Below are positions 36,415-47,976 of a DNA stretch of 64,000 bases, piece after piece. The notes below the pieces were generated by a model that made no database searches, was not told the origin of the DNA, and saw only the letters and a list, made by a program, of their open reading frames with translations. Source of the DNA: Straminergon stramineum (Eukaryota; Streptophyta; Bryopsida; Hypnales; Calliergonaceae). Position numbers and translations under genes: made by a program. The number at the start of each line of letters is the position of its first letter. Within the stretch, counting starts at the first letter, position 1. The stretch covers positions 12,960,501 through 13,024,500 of the forward strand of contig OY987268.1 in assembly GCA_963920665.1 (NCBI GenBank), in the 5' to 3' direction.

Positions 36415-37600
36415 ATTGGTGGACGGCGGTGTAGGTCGTGGTTGGCAAACGCACTAGCGCATTGGTGAATGGTAGACACACTTCCCAAAACTTTAAAAAT
36501 TGAAGGAAAAAATGGCAAAAGAAATTAACTAGTAATGCATAGTGAGCGTCCGCCCAAGTGTCTGCCCATCCATGCGTTTGACAAGTAGATGGAAAGGTGG
36601 ACATGCGGATAGCTAGACGTTCATCTATTATGCCCTAGCAATCAACCTCTTTTTCCATATCCAATTGGAGATTTTGGAATTTGGGGGAGTGTACTATACT
36701 GTTGGAAAGTTCCTAAAGATACCTTTTCAATAGTATATAACGAGCTCCAAAATTCCAAAAATTGAATTTGGAAATGACCAAAAAAATTAATTGCTAGTAT
36801 ATAGTGAGTTTGTGCTCAAGTGTCCACTCGTTTGCCTTCTAGATTGTTCGTCTACTTGTTTGCCTAATTATTCGCCTATCCACCAAGTCTTCCATCCATC
36901 CTAGGTGATTGCAATGTTTACTTTCCAAAGTATTGAGGGCTTTTGGAAATGAGCCTCCAATATACTAAATCTCAAAGATAAATTCACATAAGAAAATCAC
37001 TTAGAAAAAATGTGGAGTAGAATTTGTGGAGCCATAAATTGGTTGGCTTTGGATACACTAATGTATGGAGTCGCGGAGTCGTGGACAGATTGGCAAAGTC
37101 ATGGTTGGTGTCATGATGTATTTCTACCTATCTGGGAAAGCATGGGGCTTCTAACTATAATAGATGTTTGTGAAAAGGAAAAAAAACAATGAAGAAAGAA
37201 ACCCTATCTTCCTACTAACAACTTAAATAGTCACCAACCTTCCATTTTCACCCAACAAGCCTAACTACTTTACTATTTGGAATCAAAATAGAAATAGAAA
37301 GATGTCTATCTCTTAGCTAGTAGATGGCCCACATCACGACAATGGGCAAGCGAATGGATTCGTGAACGCATCCACAGACTAGCGGACAGACTAGCAAATG
37401 GGTAGACCGACTAGCAGACATATAGGCATAGCTGCGGATGGGCTAGTGCTTGGATTGGCAAACGAACTAGTGGAATCGTGGATGTATTTGTAGAGTGGCG
37501 GACAAACTTGCTAAGTCATAGATGGGTGGTCGGAATGGCGGATGGACAATGCTATGGATTGGCCTGGTCAACAAGGAAGGCTGTTGGTATGGAGGATGGG
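36415..37600. repeat. Clusters of a degenerate minisatellite (GGATGG / GACTAGCGGA words)
   Basis: Three clusters (36415-36640, 36810-36900 and 37325-37600) are built from loosely repeated 10-14-bp words such as GGACAGACTAGC, GGCAAACGAACTAG, ATGGGTGGTCGGA and GCGGATGG. The middle cluster is on the opposite strand. Phase is not kept, so the unit length is uncertain. Confidence 0.45.
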
Positions 37601-38379
37601 TAAAGGAAATTACCCTATAATAAAACAATATAAAGTTGAATGTCAAAGGACGTCCCAAGGGGTAGCATCCGCAGACACTAGACGTCCGAACATGCATCAC
37701 TACATCTAGACATCATATCAACCTTGCTTGGGAAGTCACCCCAAAATTCCCCTTATTCACCAAGGTGGCATGAACACACTTTGGAGTGAGGCATGAGTCA
37801 TCTTAATCATTCCTTGATAACAATTGGGTGATGTCTTGCTCCATGCTAAGGTGTGATGTTGAGTCTCCATTATTGAGTATCAAAGTGAGTCCTAAAGTGA
37901 GGTTACTTGGGCCTAGTGGATAGTTGGATACCATTTATGGGTTGTCAAAGCCAATGGTGAGGAGTCCCATCACCCTACGCTTGGACATCAATGGAAATTC
38001 CAACCCATGTTATCAAATGACATCCTTAGTGTCTCATTAGAATTAAGTGATGGAAGTCATGGAGAATGGAGACCCTATGGTTAATGTTGAAATCTAATGC
38101 TAAAAGTGCATAGCATGTGCAATGTTTGGAGATCATGACCCTTGATGTCACCAAAAGAGAAGTGCTCTAGAGGTACTTTGGGTGAGCTTGAAGAAGTAAG
38201 TGTCACTAAGGGACGCAACAAAGAGGTTCGCATTGACTACACAAATATGCTCTCATTTTTTGCAAGCTTTATAAACATAGTGAAGAAGAGAGGAAGATGA
38301 TTAAAGCACGGAACCACAAAATGGTTCGATTTAGGGTTGATTAAGCAATCTAGTGAAAGATATGCATTTGTGATAATGA

Positions 38380-41300
38380 TACTTTCTAAAGAAGATGTGA
38401 ATGAGAATTGGACTAAAAACACATGTGTGGGGATAATAGACCTATCAATAGACACACAAAGCTTGATAAGTATGCAATGTCAAGTTGTCAACTTCAAAAG
38501 AAATCTTTGACAATGTTGGGAACTCTAAAGTCTTCAACATATTAGATATGAGGTTGGGCTATTACTAGTTGCTCATATAGAAGAGAAATTGACAAGAGAC
38601 CACATGTTGAGAAATTGACAAGTTCAATAAGGATCAACTTTATTAGTGGAAGCTTCTTCCATTTGGTTTGAAGAATGGACTTGCAAGATTTCGAGAGGTA
38701 ATGGATCGTATATTGGGGGGGTCTTTTGTTAGATGCTATATTGATGACATGATAATCTTCAATAATATTAGGAAGAAATACAAAAAGAATTCATGAGCCA
38801 ATTATAGTGGTTGGCTAAGTATGAGTGAGGATTGTCTATCTTGACATGACTTGGAGCTTTCATGTCATGATGTCATGTTACATCCATTATGACACATGAT
38901 GGTACATTAAGATTTTGTCAAAATCTTCACAACCCTAACCCTAAGTTGTAGACATTTTAGGAGTTATTTTTCACTATTTTATGACAATCATAGATGGAAA
39001 ATCAAATGTATCACTACTTTTCAACAAGTTAGTCCAATTTATATCATTCTCTTGAGATAGTTTTGTGATATTTCATCCAAATAGTTGGAATTTTCATTCT
39101 GACAGACTTTGGGTTTGGATCATGCCATGTGTTCACTAAAAGAAATCGGTGGTTTTTTTTAACAAATTTCTTGTAATGTCCACTTCTTTTTATATAATGG
39201 TTGATGTTACAACTAACGTCTTGACATTACATTTGATGTCATCATTAATGTAGAAATAGGTGGGCTTGACAAAAATATGTGTTAAAAAATACGGGTTCTT
39301 CTTGTCCTTATAACATCCTAACATCACAATGTGTTGTGACCTAAACAACCTTGGCATGGATTGAAGTTGCACCCAAGTAATAAAGTGCAAGTTTTACTAT
39401 TCTGAAGTTGAATATCTTGGACACTTGATTTATCTAGGAGGCCAAAGAGTGTTGAAATGAAAGATAGAGGCCACAACCAATATTGCATGATTGAAGGATG
39501 CTAACCGGCTTCTAGCTTCTCTTGAATTTGCAAACTATTTTTGCAAGTTTGTGGCATTGTTTAATTGTATAGCAAAGCCCTTGACTATGCTTATACAAAA
39601 TGACCAATAGTAGATGTAGGTAAATGAGCAAGAAGCAACATTTATGGAGCTTTAGGACAAATTAGCCTTGGCACCTATTTTCCAGCTATCAATTCTAGAC
39701 TGTTCATACTACTTGCATATTGATTGGAAAACCTTAGGCATTAGAGCTATTCACATTCAAATGGATGATGAGGGCAAAGAGTTTGTTGGAGCTTATATTA
39801 GCAAATGAAACAACAATGTTGAGGCCCAATATAGCTTATATGATGCAAAGTGTTTGGCAACAATGGATTATGATTTAGCCCATCTATGTCCAAGTTGATA
39901 GACTTCAATGGGCTGTAGTGGCATGTTAGTAAGGATGAAGAGGAACATTAGATGAGATGGAGGTCCTCTAAAGGGCCGTTTCAAGGTTGCTCCCTTAATT
40001 GTGAACCAATGCACAATTGTTAGAATATCAAAGAATAAAAAATGAAGAATTTTTTTAATTGAATTTTTTTAGTAATAATATGTTTATTTTAAAATTTTTC
40101 ATATTTCATTAAATAATATTATCTGACTTGGCTGCCTTCTGACCATGTTAGATTGTGAATGTGGTGATGTTCCCATGTTCCCTGCTACCAAGGAATTCGC
40201 GGGCTTGTAGATGACCTCAATCTCATCTAATGGTGTTGGGGTGATATGCCTGGAACTTTCTTAGTATTTTGGTGACCAATGGAGACATCACCAAGGAGTC
40301 AACTGCAATTGTAGTTGATGAAGAAAAGAGTGAGGCGCTAGAGACATTTATAGGGATGGACTAGTCTTGGATTACTTGAAGAGTAAGAAATTGACAACCA
40401 ATGCAAATCCCAAGGAGAAAGATTAGATTCTATATAGAGCTAGGAGATTTGAATGGGAGGTGACTCTCTTCCAAAAGAAATTACCAAATGGGAGGAAACT
40501 CATGGTTCTATTATCACAAGTTGAAAGAAGATTGTTGTGCATGTACATGAATCTGAGTTGGGACATTTTGGAGTTTAGAAGTCTCACAATCATTTATAAA
40601 ACCAATGTTGGTGGAAGGGAATGCAAGTGGAGACACAACAAGTGGTTTCATGGAGTAGAATATCCAATTAAGTTCACACCTTTCTTAATGCACCAATTGC
40701 ATCCATTGCCAATTATGGGTTTGGAATATCAATGGAGTTTGGACTTTGCAAGACCAATACCAATTACGAAGCGACAAATCAAGTATGTGCTTCTCCTGAT
40801 TGAACACTTTTCTAAGTGGATTGAGTTCAACGTATAGCTTAACATGTTCAATGAGGAAACTACTTATGCATTTCTAAATCGAGTCTTGAGTAGATTCGGA
40901 ACATGAGTAGATGTGTTGACCGTTCAAGGCAAAGAATTTTTGAATGAGTTTCATAAATAATTGATGAACAAGAAAATATGGATCCCATAACTACATGTTA
41001 GGATCACCTTGAGGTTGATGGTTTGGCTGAGCGCATGATGCAAACAATCAAAAGGGAAATTTGGAAGTGTCGTCTACAACAAGGACATAATAGTGATCCG
41101 GAATTGCAATTACTTTAGTTAGCTATGGAATATCATTTTAACAAGCAAATATTATTAGCTTATTTCTCTCCTGATTTTTTGTTGTATGGGCAAGAACCTA
41201 TGTTGCGAAATATTGTTAGGAAGGACTTGTAGACGTTGGTCAAGATGGATAGTCTTGGTTCATGGATTGAAGCATGTATGACTCATGCAAATATTTAGAG

Positions 41301-41460
41301 AATGATGGCTACAACATTGGAGAATCTGGAAATTGCACAACATTGAGACACTTTGTGAAATGCCACCTTTTGAGGAGGAGGTTACCGATTCAAGTAAGAA
41401 AACTTTCTCGAAGTGACTTTGTTTATGTGTAGTAGACTAAGCCGACTACATTAGATTTCA
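38380..41460 (+). mobile_element. Decayed Ty3/gypsy LTR retrotransposon polyprotein
   Basis: Degenerate plus-strand pol with many stops and frameshifts but clear domain order. Reverse transcriptase: NWTKNTCVGII near 38412, VGNSKVFNILDMRLGYY, LPFGLKNGLARF from 38656 and catalytic YIDD at 38737-38748. RT connection: CKFYYSEVEYLGH near 39380, then LEFANYFCKFVALFNCIAKP near 39520-39585. RNase H: LALAPIFQLSILDCSYYLHI near 39664, then NNNVEAQYSLYDAKCLA near 39810-39860. Integrase: LPIMGLEYQWSLDFARPIPI then HFSKWIEF (about 40700-40835), and GLAERMMQTIKREIWKC near 41025. LTRs were not identified. The RT is split by an insertion at about 38800-39360 containing a CACTA-like MITE. The sequence resembles gypsy elements known from bryophytes and lycophytes. 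Confidence 0.85.
39134..39312. mobile_element. Decayed CACTA-like MITE nested in the gypsy element
   Basis: Left end CACTAAAAGAAATCGGTGG; the right end, read inward, is GGACAAGAAGAACCCGT followed by T-rich sequence and TTAACACAT, matching TTAACAAAT on the left. It sits inside the stretch that interrupts the gypsy reverse transcriptase, so it is younger than that element. Confidence 0.45.
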
Positions 41461-41978
41461 CTACATGCAAAATTATATTAAAAGTGTAGAAGGTGCTCTC
41501 TATGAGTGTTCTTGCATTGGAAGGCAAAAATGAACCAATTTGGGAGGATCATGGAAGAAATTGCACTTCTTGCATGATCCTTCCAAAATTGATCCATCTT
41601 CCAAAGGTAAATCTTGGGGAAACACTACTATGATTTTGTGCAATGTGTGTTTGATGGTTTGGCACATGCACTACTTGACACCACCTTGAAGTCAAATTCC
41701 AATCGAGAAGTGGTTTAGCCCACAATGTAGGGTAAAATCTAGAGGCATTAAGCAAGCAGTGGAAGCTACTTCAATATTACTGAAAAGCTTGGAGTTCCAA
41801 CAAGAATTGTTGGTGTGCGCCATCATGACAAGGGCTTCATTAATAGTGTAAGGTTGAGTGAAGGAGGCTAATCTAGCCTTTACTTTTCAAATATCTTTGC
41901 CTCCTTCAAGTTCTTTCTATTTTTATTTTTGGTAGATGTATATATGTATATGCATTGTATATCTTTTGGTCCACATCA

Positions 41979-42195
41979 CACTATAAGAAACCATTGTTTT
42001 CATGTGTCTAAGTTGACGGATATTGTTGGACACTCAATGTTACTACCTATGTTTTTATGTCAACAATGACCTTTGATGAAACATCTTCAATGACACTACA
42101 TATTCCATTTGATGTCATTGTTGACATAAAAATAAGGGTTGTTACATTGGATGTCCAACAAAATCTGTCAACCTAGACACCATTTTCTTCTAGTA
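41979..42195. mobile_element. CACTA-like MITE with TCA target duplication (217 bp)
   Basis: Starts CACTATAAGAAACCATTG and ends with the reverse complement of TACTAGAAGAAAATGGTGTC. The paired arms extend about 50 bp to TTGTTGGACA. A 3-bp target duplication TCA flanks both ends (41976-41978 and 42196-42198), as expected for CACTA elements. The interior is noncoding. Confidence 0.75.
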
Positions 42196-42539
42196 TCATG
42201 ACGTAATGCAAAACTCAAGCTAAGACATTAGAATACACTTTTGTTCCATGAGCACAAAGAAAGGTCCCTTACCAACTTTGTGATAAGCTTGGGTTATAGC
42301 CATGTTGCCTTTCTTAAGGCACATGGTCCATCCATCACTTGTATCATTTACAAGCTATAGTTGAAACTCATTCCAAACCACACGATGTGGATTGCACATG
42401 ATATGTATGAAGACAACATCTTTTTTGAATATCATGCATTAGTTTCAACTATTTGACAAATACTTCTCTCAAATTTCTTCTAATTCATTTGTTGTAGTTA
42501 TCAAAGTGTAGTGGTTAAAATCTACAATTGAAAATACTA

Positions 42540-43106
42540 CTCCCTCTGTCCGAAAATGATCTTCATGTTGGATAAAGTAATCTTGATTAAGGCAAAAAAT
42601 TATGTTTTTTCAAAATTGTTCAGCATGGCAAGTAGGGTTTGGTACACTCCTAGTGTCCTAGAAATTTGAGTTTCGGAACCCTTGTCAAAGTGGAGTTTTG
42701 GAGTTTTAAGAAGTGGAATTTTGGAGGCATTTTCAAGGAGCACCACTGGGCATATAATTGTAGAGTGTGAGGTCATTGTTTTGTAGGCACTTAGTATAAG
42801 CCCAAGCCCATGTGTGGACCTCGATACCATCTTCCAAAGCTTCATCTCCTTCAATTAGGAAACACTCAAAGACATGCAAAAAATAAAGACAAAGACTGTT
42901 GATTGACATCTTTAGTCATTTAATTTGTATTTTGATTGATGATTGCATAGATGGAAGGGAAACTATTGCTCAAAGTTGTTTTGTTAGTCCCAAGTAACAA
43001 TCAAAACTCGAAGTTGACCAGTTTTCAAGTCATAAAGTGCGATAGGAAGATCATTTGGGGACAAAAACTTATGGCCAATAGAAAGATCATTTGGGGATAG
43101 AGGGAG
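42540..43106. mobile_element. Stowaway-like MITE (567 bp)
   Basis: Left end CTCCCTCTGTCCGAAAATGA; the right end, read inward, is CTCCCTCTATCCCCAAATGA. Both are flanked by TA (42538-42539 and 43107-43108). CTCCCTC termini on a TA target are characteristic of Stowaway elements of the Tc1/mariner group. The inner AAGATCATTTGGGGA motif is duplicated near the right end (43049 and 43083). Confidence 0.75.
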
Positions 43107-43108
43107 TA

Positions 43109-44670
43109 ATACGTATCTTATTCACCCGGGGGCGGCACTTAGAGTTTTTTACCAAACATCATGCGACATAATATAGGTAGTTCTTTATTTACAGTGTTAA
43201 GAATTTAGAAAAAAATTGAGGTAATATAGAGAATACAAATTAATGTATACTCAATTATAAGTTACATACACATATAAATAATACCTTATATTTGTAAATT
43301 TTTTTTCTAAAATAGCCTCAAAGATATAGATCCTAGGAATTTATTGTAGATAGGATCAATTTGTAGGACTTTTGACTTGCTTGGTTGGATGAAAAATCAT
43401 ATAACCATTTGATGAAATGGAAATTTTCTATCCTTCTAACACTTAACAATTTGGTCCTCTCTTTTGCACTGATGCAAATACTTTGGATGCTTCACTTTGG
43501 ATTCTTTGAATGTTGTTTCCTACTTCAATTTGGATGCTTTGCTTGTATACTTTGAGTCTTACATCCTATTATGGCATGGGCTTCACTTCTTGTTGCCCGA
43601 AGAAAGGTCTAAATGTGGTGATCAAAGTAATTTTAGGAGGGTAATAATAGGGACCATTTAATTGTTCATGGTCATCCAAATACCCCCTGAAATAAAAAAC
43701 CTAGATGCATGTGATGTACGGACCCCTACATAGAATGATCCCCTAAAGCTTACACCACAAATTGAAAGAAATATGCATCCACAATTATAGGATTGTGATT
43801 ATTTTAGTATTTCCTAAAACATTTCAAACATGGAAGTCCCCATTCCCCATTTATTTGCAATATTTCTTAACATTTTCATTTCTTTTAAAGATTTTGAGTT
43901 GCAACCTTTGATTTCCAAACTCTATAATATCCATACTTGCATAGTACCATTGTTCCCTTCATAGGATTGTTCAAAATTCATACTTGAAGAAATTTTTCAT
44001 CTCAGATCCTAAATTAGCTCCTATAAGTAGGCAAATGAATTTTTCATAGAAAAGAGCTAGTAGATTTTTGTATGGGAAAAACATCACCACCTAGGCACCC
44101 ACAAACCTAGACACAAAAACATGAGAATTTCTTTCCACTACACTGAAGATGATAGTGATATAAAAAACCTAGTGCTCCACAACATAGAGCAAGACAATTC
44201 GACAATGTAAAAAGGATTCCTATCAATTCATTAATTTGGATCAAGAATTAGAAACCATGTGCTAATTCCAACTACACTTTTGACTAGCAAACCACCTACA
44301 CACATCAATTGCAAGGCACCAACACACATTCCTTTGAAGAAAACTTACAATTAAAGTGAAAGTTGTCTAACTTTGACAATAGGGTAAGTGACTTGTGTAG
44401 TTCCATGACAGAAATAAAATCCTAAATTCGTAAAGGAACCCTCCAATCCTTTAGAATTTGGCATAATAGGTAATAAAACTAAATGAGGTCCACAAAAGCC
44501 AAGACTTCTCATTGCTCTCCATCTACCAATTTCCAACCTTGAGTTAAAAAAAATAAATAAATAAAGTTCTTAGATTCTTTAGCCAAGGTCACCACACTCA
44601 AACACATTTACAAATCAAGAGTAGTCAAGAAAGATAACTTCTCTTCTTCTTTTGGCAAAGCTACCAAGGA
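43109..44670. other. Intergenic DNA between the Stowaway element and PNL locus 2
   Basis: AT-rich with no recognised gene. The last about 90 bp (44580-44670) are degenerate LRR-unit sequence downstream of the locus 2 stop: one recognisable unit reading SLVALPKEEEKLSFLTTLDL, then decay. Confidence 0.5.
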
Positions 44671-46170
44671 TTAACACTCATCCAAATCCAGTTTGGTCAA
44701 AGAAGACAAGTTCCTCACTTCCTGTGGCAAGGCTGCCAAGCTTGAACACCCACTCAAATCTAGTTTGGTCAAGGAAGACAAGTTCCCCACTTCCTTAGGC
44801 AATGCCGCCAAGCTTGAACACCCACTCAAATCTAGTTTAGTCAAGGAAGACAAGTTCCCCACTTCCTTTGGCAAGAACACCAAGCTTGAACAACGCCACA
44901 AAGTAAAATTGGTCAAAGAAGACAAGTTCCCCACTTCCTTTGGCAAGGCCACCAAGCTTGAACAATCCCTCAAATATAGTTCAGTCAAGGAAGACAAGTT
45001 CCCCACTTCCTTTGGCAAGGCCACCAAGCTTGAACACCCTGTCAAATCTAGTCCGGTCAAGGAAGACAAGTTCCCCACTTCCTTTGGCAAGGCCGCCAAG
45101 CTCGAACAATTGCTCAAATCTAGTTGGGTCAAGGAAGACAAGTTCCCCACTTCCTTTGGCAAGGCCGCCAAGCTCGAACAACCACTTAAATATAGTCCGA
45201 TGAAGGAAGACAAGTTCCCCACTTCCTTTGGCAAGGCCACCAAGCTTGAACAACCACCCAAATATAGTATGGTCAAGGAAGACAAGTTCTCCACTTCCTT
45301 TGGCAAGGCCACCAAGCTTGAACAATCAAACAAATATAGTATGGTCAAGGAAGACAAGTTCCCCACTTCCTTTGGCAAGGCCGCCAAGCTTGAACACCCC
45401 CTCAAATCTAGTTCGGTCAAGGAAGACAAGTTCCCCACTTCCTTTGGCAAGGCCACCAAGCTTGAACACCCACTCAAATCTAGATAGGTCAAGGAAGACA
45501 AGTTCCCCACTTCCTTTGGCAAGGCCACCAAGCTTGAACAACGACCCAAATCTAATTTGGTCAAGGAAGACAAGTTCCCCACTTCCTTTGGCAAGGCCAC
45601 CAAGCTTGAACACCCACTCAAATCTAGATAGGTCAAGGAAGACAAGTTCCCCACTTCCTTTGGCAAGGCCACCAAGCTTGAACAACGACCCAAATCTAAT
45701 TTGGTCAAGGAAGACAAGTTCCCCACTTCCTTTGGCAAGGCCACCAAGCTTGAACAACGACCCAAATCTAATTTGGTCAAGGACGACAAGTTCCCCACTT
45801 CCTTTGGCATGGCCGCCAAGCTTGAACACCCACTCAAATATAGTTCCATCAAGGAAGACAAGTTCCCCAATTCCTTTGGCATGGCCGCCAAGCTTGAACA
45901 CCCACTCAAATATAGTATGGTCAAGGAAGACAAGTTCCCCACTTCCTTTGGCATGGCCGCCAAGCTTGAACAACCCCTCAGATATAGTATGGTCAAGGAA
46001 GACAAGTTCCCCACTTCCTTTGGCAAGGCCGCCAAGCTTGAACAACCTCTCAAATTGAGAATGGTCAAGGAAGACAAGTTCCCCACTTCCTTTGGCAAGG
46101 CCGCCAAGCTTGAACAACCTCTCAAATTGAGAATGGTCAAGGAAGACAAGTTCCCCACTTCCTTGGGCAA
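44671..46170. repeat. 72-bp tandem repeat array (LRR cassettes), locus 2
   Basis: About 21 tandem units of the same 72-bp cassette as locus 1. Local duplications of one and two units are visible, for example 45409-45552 and 45553-45696, which are nearly identical 144-bp pairs. Confidence 0.92.
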
Positions 46171-46593
46171 TGTCACCAAGCTAAAGCAAAAACTAAGATT
46201 GAGTTGTAATAGAGTCTTGCTTGATGCAAATTGGTTTGGTAATTGCTTAAGGACTCCAAGCCCTATTAGATCTAGAATCTTTAGTGATCCACAAGTACCA
46301 CAAAGATCTGATATCCTACTCTCTATAGCAACTGAAGTAGTTTGTAGGAGTGTATGCGGCAATCCAATAAAATTTTGAGAGTTTCCTATGATAATTGCCT
46401 CTAATTTAGGACAGCGTAAAGCTATTTGGAGTAGAAAACCGAAATTGTCAACATGGGCCTCACAGGTGCCCAAAGCATTCACCAAAATCAAGATACGAAG
46501 TTCTCTAAAATCAAAACTTTGGTGCTCTTTAACCACAGGGAAATGATGGTGTAGAGTCTCTTGCCAAGAAATGCCTTCAAGGACCTCAACATC
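44671..46593 (-). pseudogene. PNL receptor locus 2, LRR exon (about 21 units)
   Basis: Counterpart of the locus 1 LRR exon, 640 codons plus TAA, open throughout, acceptor TTCATGCAG with the exon from 46593. The leader segment is nearly identical to locus 1, but the array has about 21 units instead of 27 and the variable residues do not match unit for unit (KLDLGR, YLDLSG, ILYLFD, GLYLSG, NFTLWR and others). The stop follows TGT in the CSS motif (Ser codon TCA to TAA), and one more decayed unit lies beyond it, so this is close to a natural array end. Called pseudogene only because the upstream exon of the same gene carries a nonsense codon. Confidence 0.7.
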
Positions 46594-46787
46594 CTGCATG
46601 AAAAAAATTTAGAATAGAATGTATTACATTTTCATATAGGAGATGCAAATGATAATTGATTTTCCTCACAACTTTCAAAACTCATGTTTTGTGAAATAAT
46701 ATGGGTTGGAATATTCATTAACTACATTGGATATATATATACAACAAAGAATAGTATTCATGTACAATTGCACTATTGAAATATTAC

Positions 46788-47831
46788 CTTGCTTGTAAAT
46801 CCACTTTCCGGTATCATGGATGGTTTCCAAACTCTTGTACCCTCAGCAATCATTCGTCCCATATCACGGAGTTGGTCGTGCATTTCTAAAATGCCACCAT
46901 CTTCATTGAGCTTCAACAAGGACATGTCAATCAACCTTTCCAATTCATCCACTGGAAGGATACCATCTTTGGACCATATGGACAAGATTGTATATTTTGA
47001 TATGCCAGATGGATAAACATCTCGACAAAAGAAACAAGCCATGTCCAAAAACATCCGCTTTTCAACACCATCGTTCAATCCATCATAGCTAATTCTCAAA
47101 GTGTTCCAAATTTCTTCATCACCTTCCAAATTCCTTCCTCTTGCCATCCTTTGCAATGCTCGTTCCCAACTTCGCAACCTCTCTTTATGACGGAGGAATG
47201 AACCCATCACTTTCAAGCTCAAAGGCAAGCCCTTGCAAGCTTCCACAACAAGTTTGCAAAAGGCTTCAAAGTCAAGTGACAAAGGAGATTCACCCCAACA
47301 AAGGTGAGTGGTGAAAAGTGTTGTTGCTGCCTTTTCATCCAACAATTCAACATCCAACTTTCCATCAACGCCCACAAAGGATTTTATAGTATTCCATTTG
47401 CGTGTTGTAAGAATTATTGTAGTGCCCTTGCTAGCTTGTACAAAGTCAAGAGGTACAATATCATGCACTTGAGTTTCATCCTTCACATCATCCAATATTA
47501 AAAGAACTTTCTTTTCAACCAAGAGTTTTCTCATCATCTCTTGGGCATCTCCAAAATTCTTTAGTTCATAACCATTCCCAAGTTTGGGTAGTATCTCACA
47601 CAATATCTCATATGAACTTTGATAGTTTTTGCATTGGCCAACAAAACATGATGCATGGTATGAAGAATTCACTGTCGTGTCATCAAATAGAGCCTTTGCT
47701 AGTGTGGTCTTGCCAATTCCACCCATGCCAAAAATGCCTATATAGTTCATCTTCAAGAGACTCTTAGCTTTTGATAATTGTTGTCCCAAATCAATCAAGA
47801 TTTCTTTTGGAGGTGCAATTGATTCATCCAC
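46788..47831 (-). pseudogene. PNL receptor locus 2, NB-ARC exon
   Basis: Same length (1044 bp, phase 0) and nearly the same protein as the locus 1 NB-ARC exon. P-loop GMGGIGKTTLAK, kinase-2 KKVLLILDDV, GLPL motif CKGLPLSLKVMG and MHD motif EMHDQLRDMGR are intact. The acceptor is TTTGTGTAG (TAG in place of CAG) and the donor is AGCAAG/GTAATATT at 46787. Introns are 145 bp (47832-47976) and 194 bp (46594-46787). The exon itself shows no lesion; its status depends on the nonsense codon upstream. Confidence 0.75.
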
Positions 47832-47976
47832 CTACACAAATGCAAAAGTCATATGTACAAAATCATTTTCATATCAAAATAAAGCATTCAATTTCAAACC
47901 ATGAATGCCATGCTCCAAAGAGAATTATTGCAAGAAAACATCACGAAATGAGTTTGGTATTTCCACAATTTCATAC

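Noticed and set aside
44693..46378. Equivalent plus-strand open frames across the locus 2 array
   Set aside because: Same shadow effect of the 72-bp repeat.
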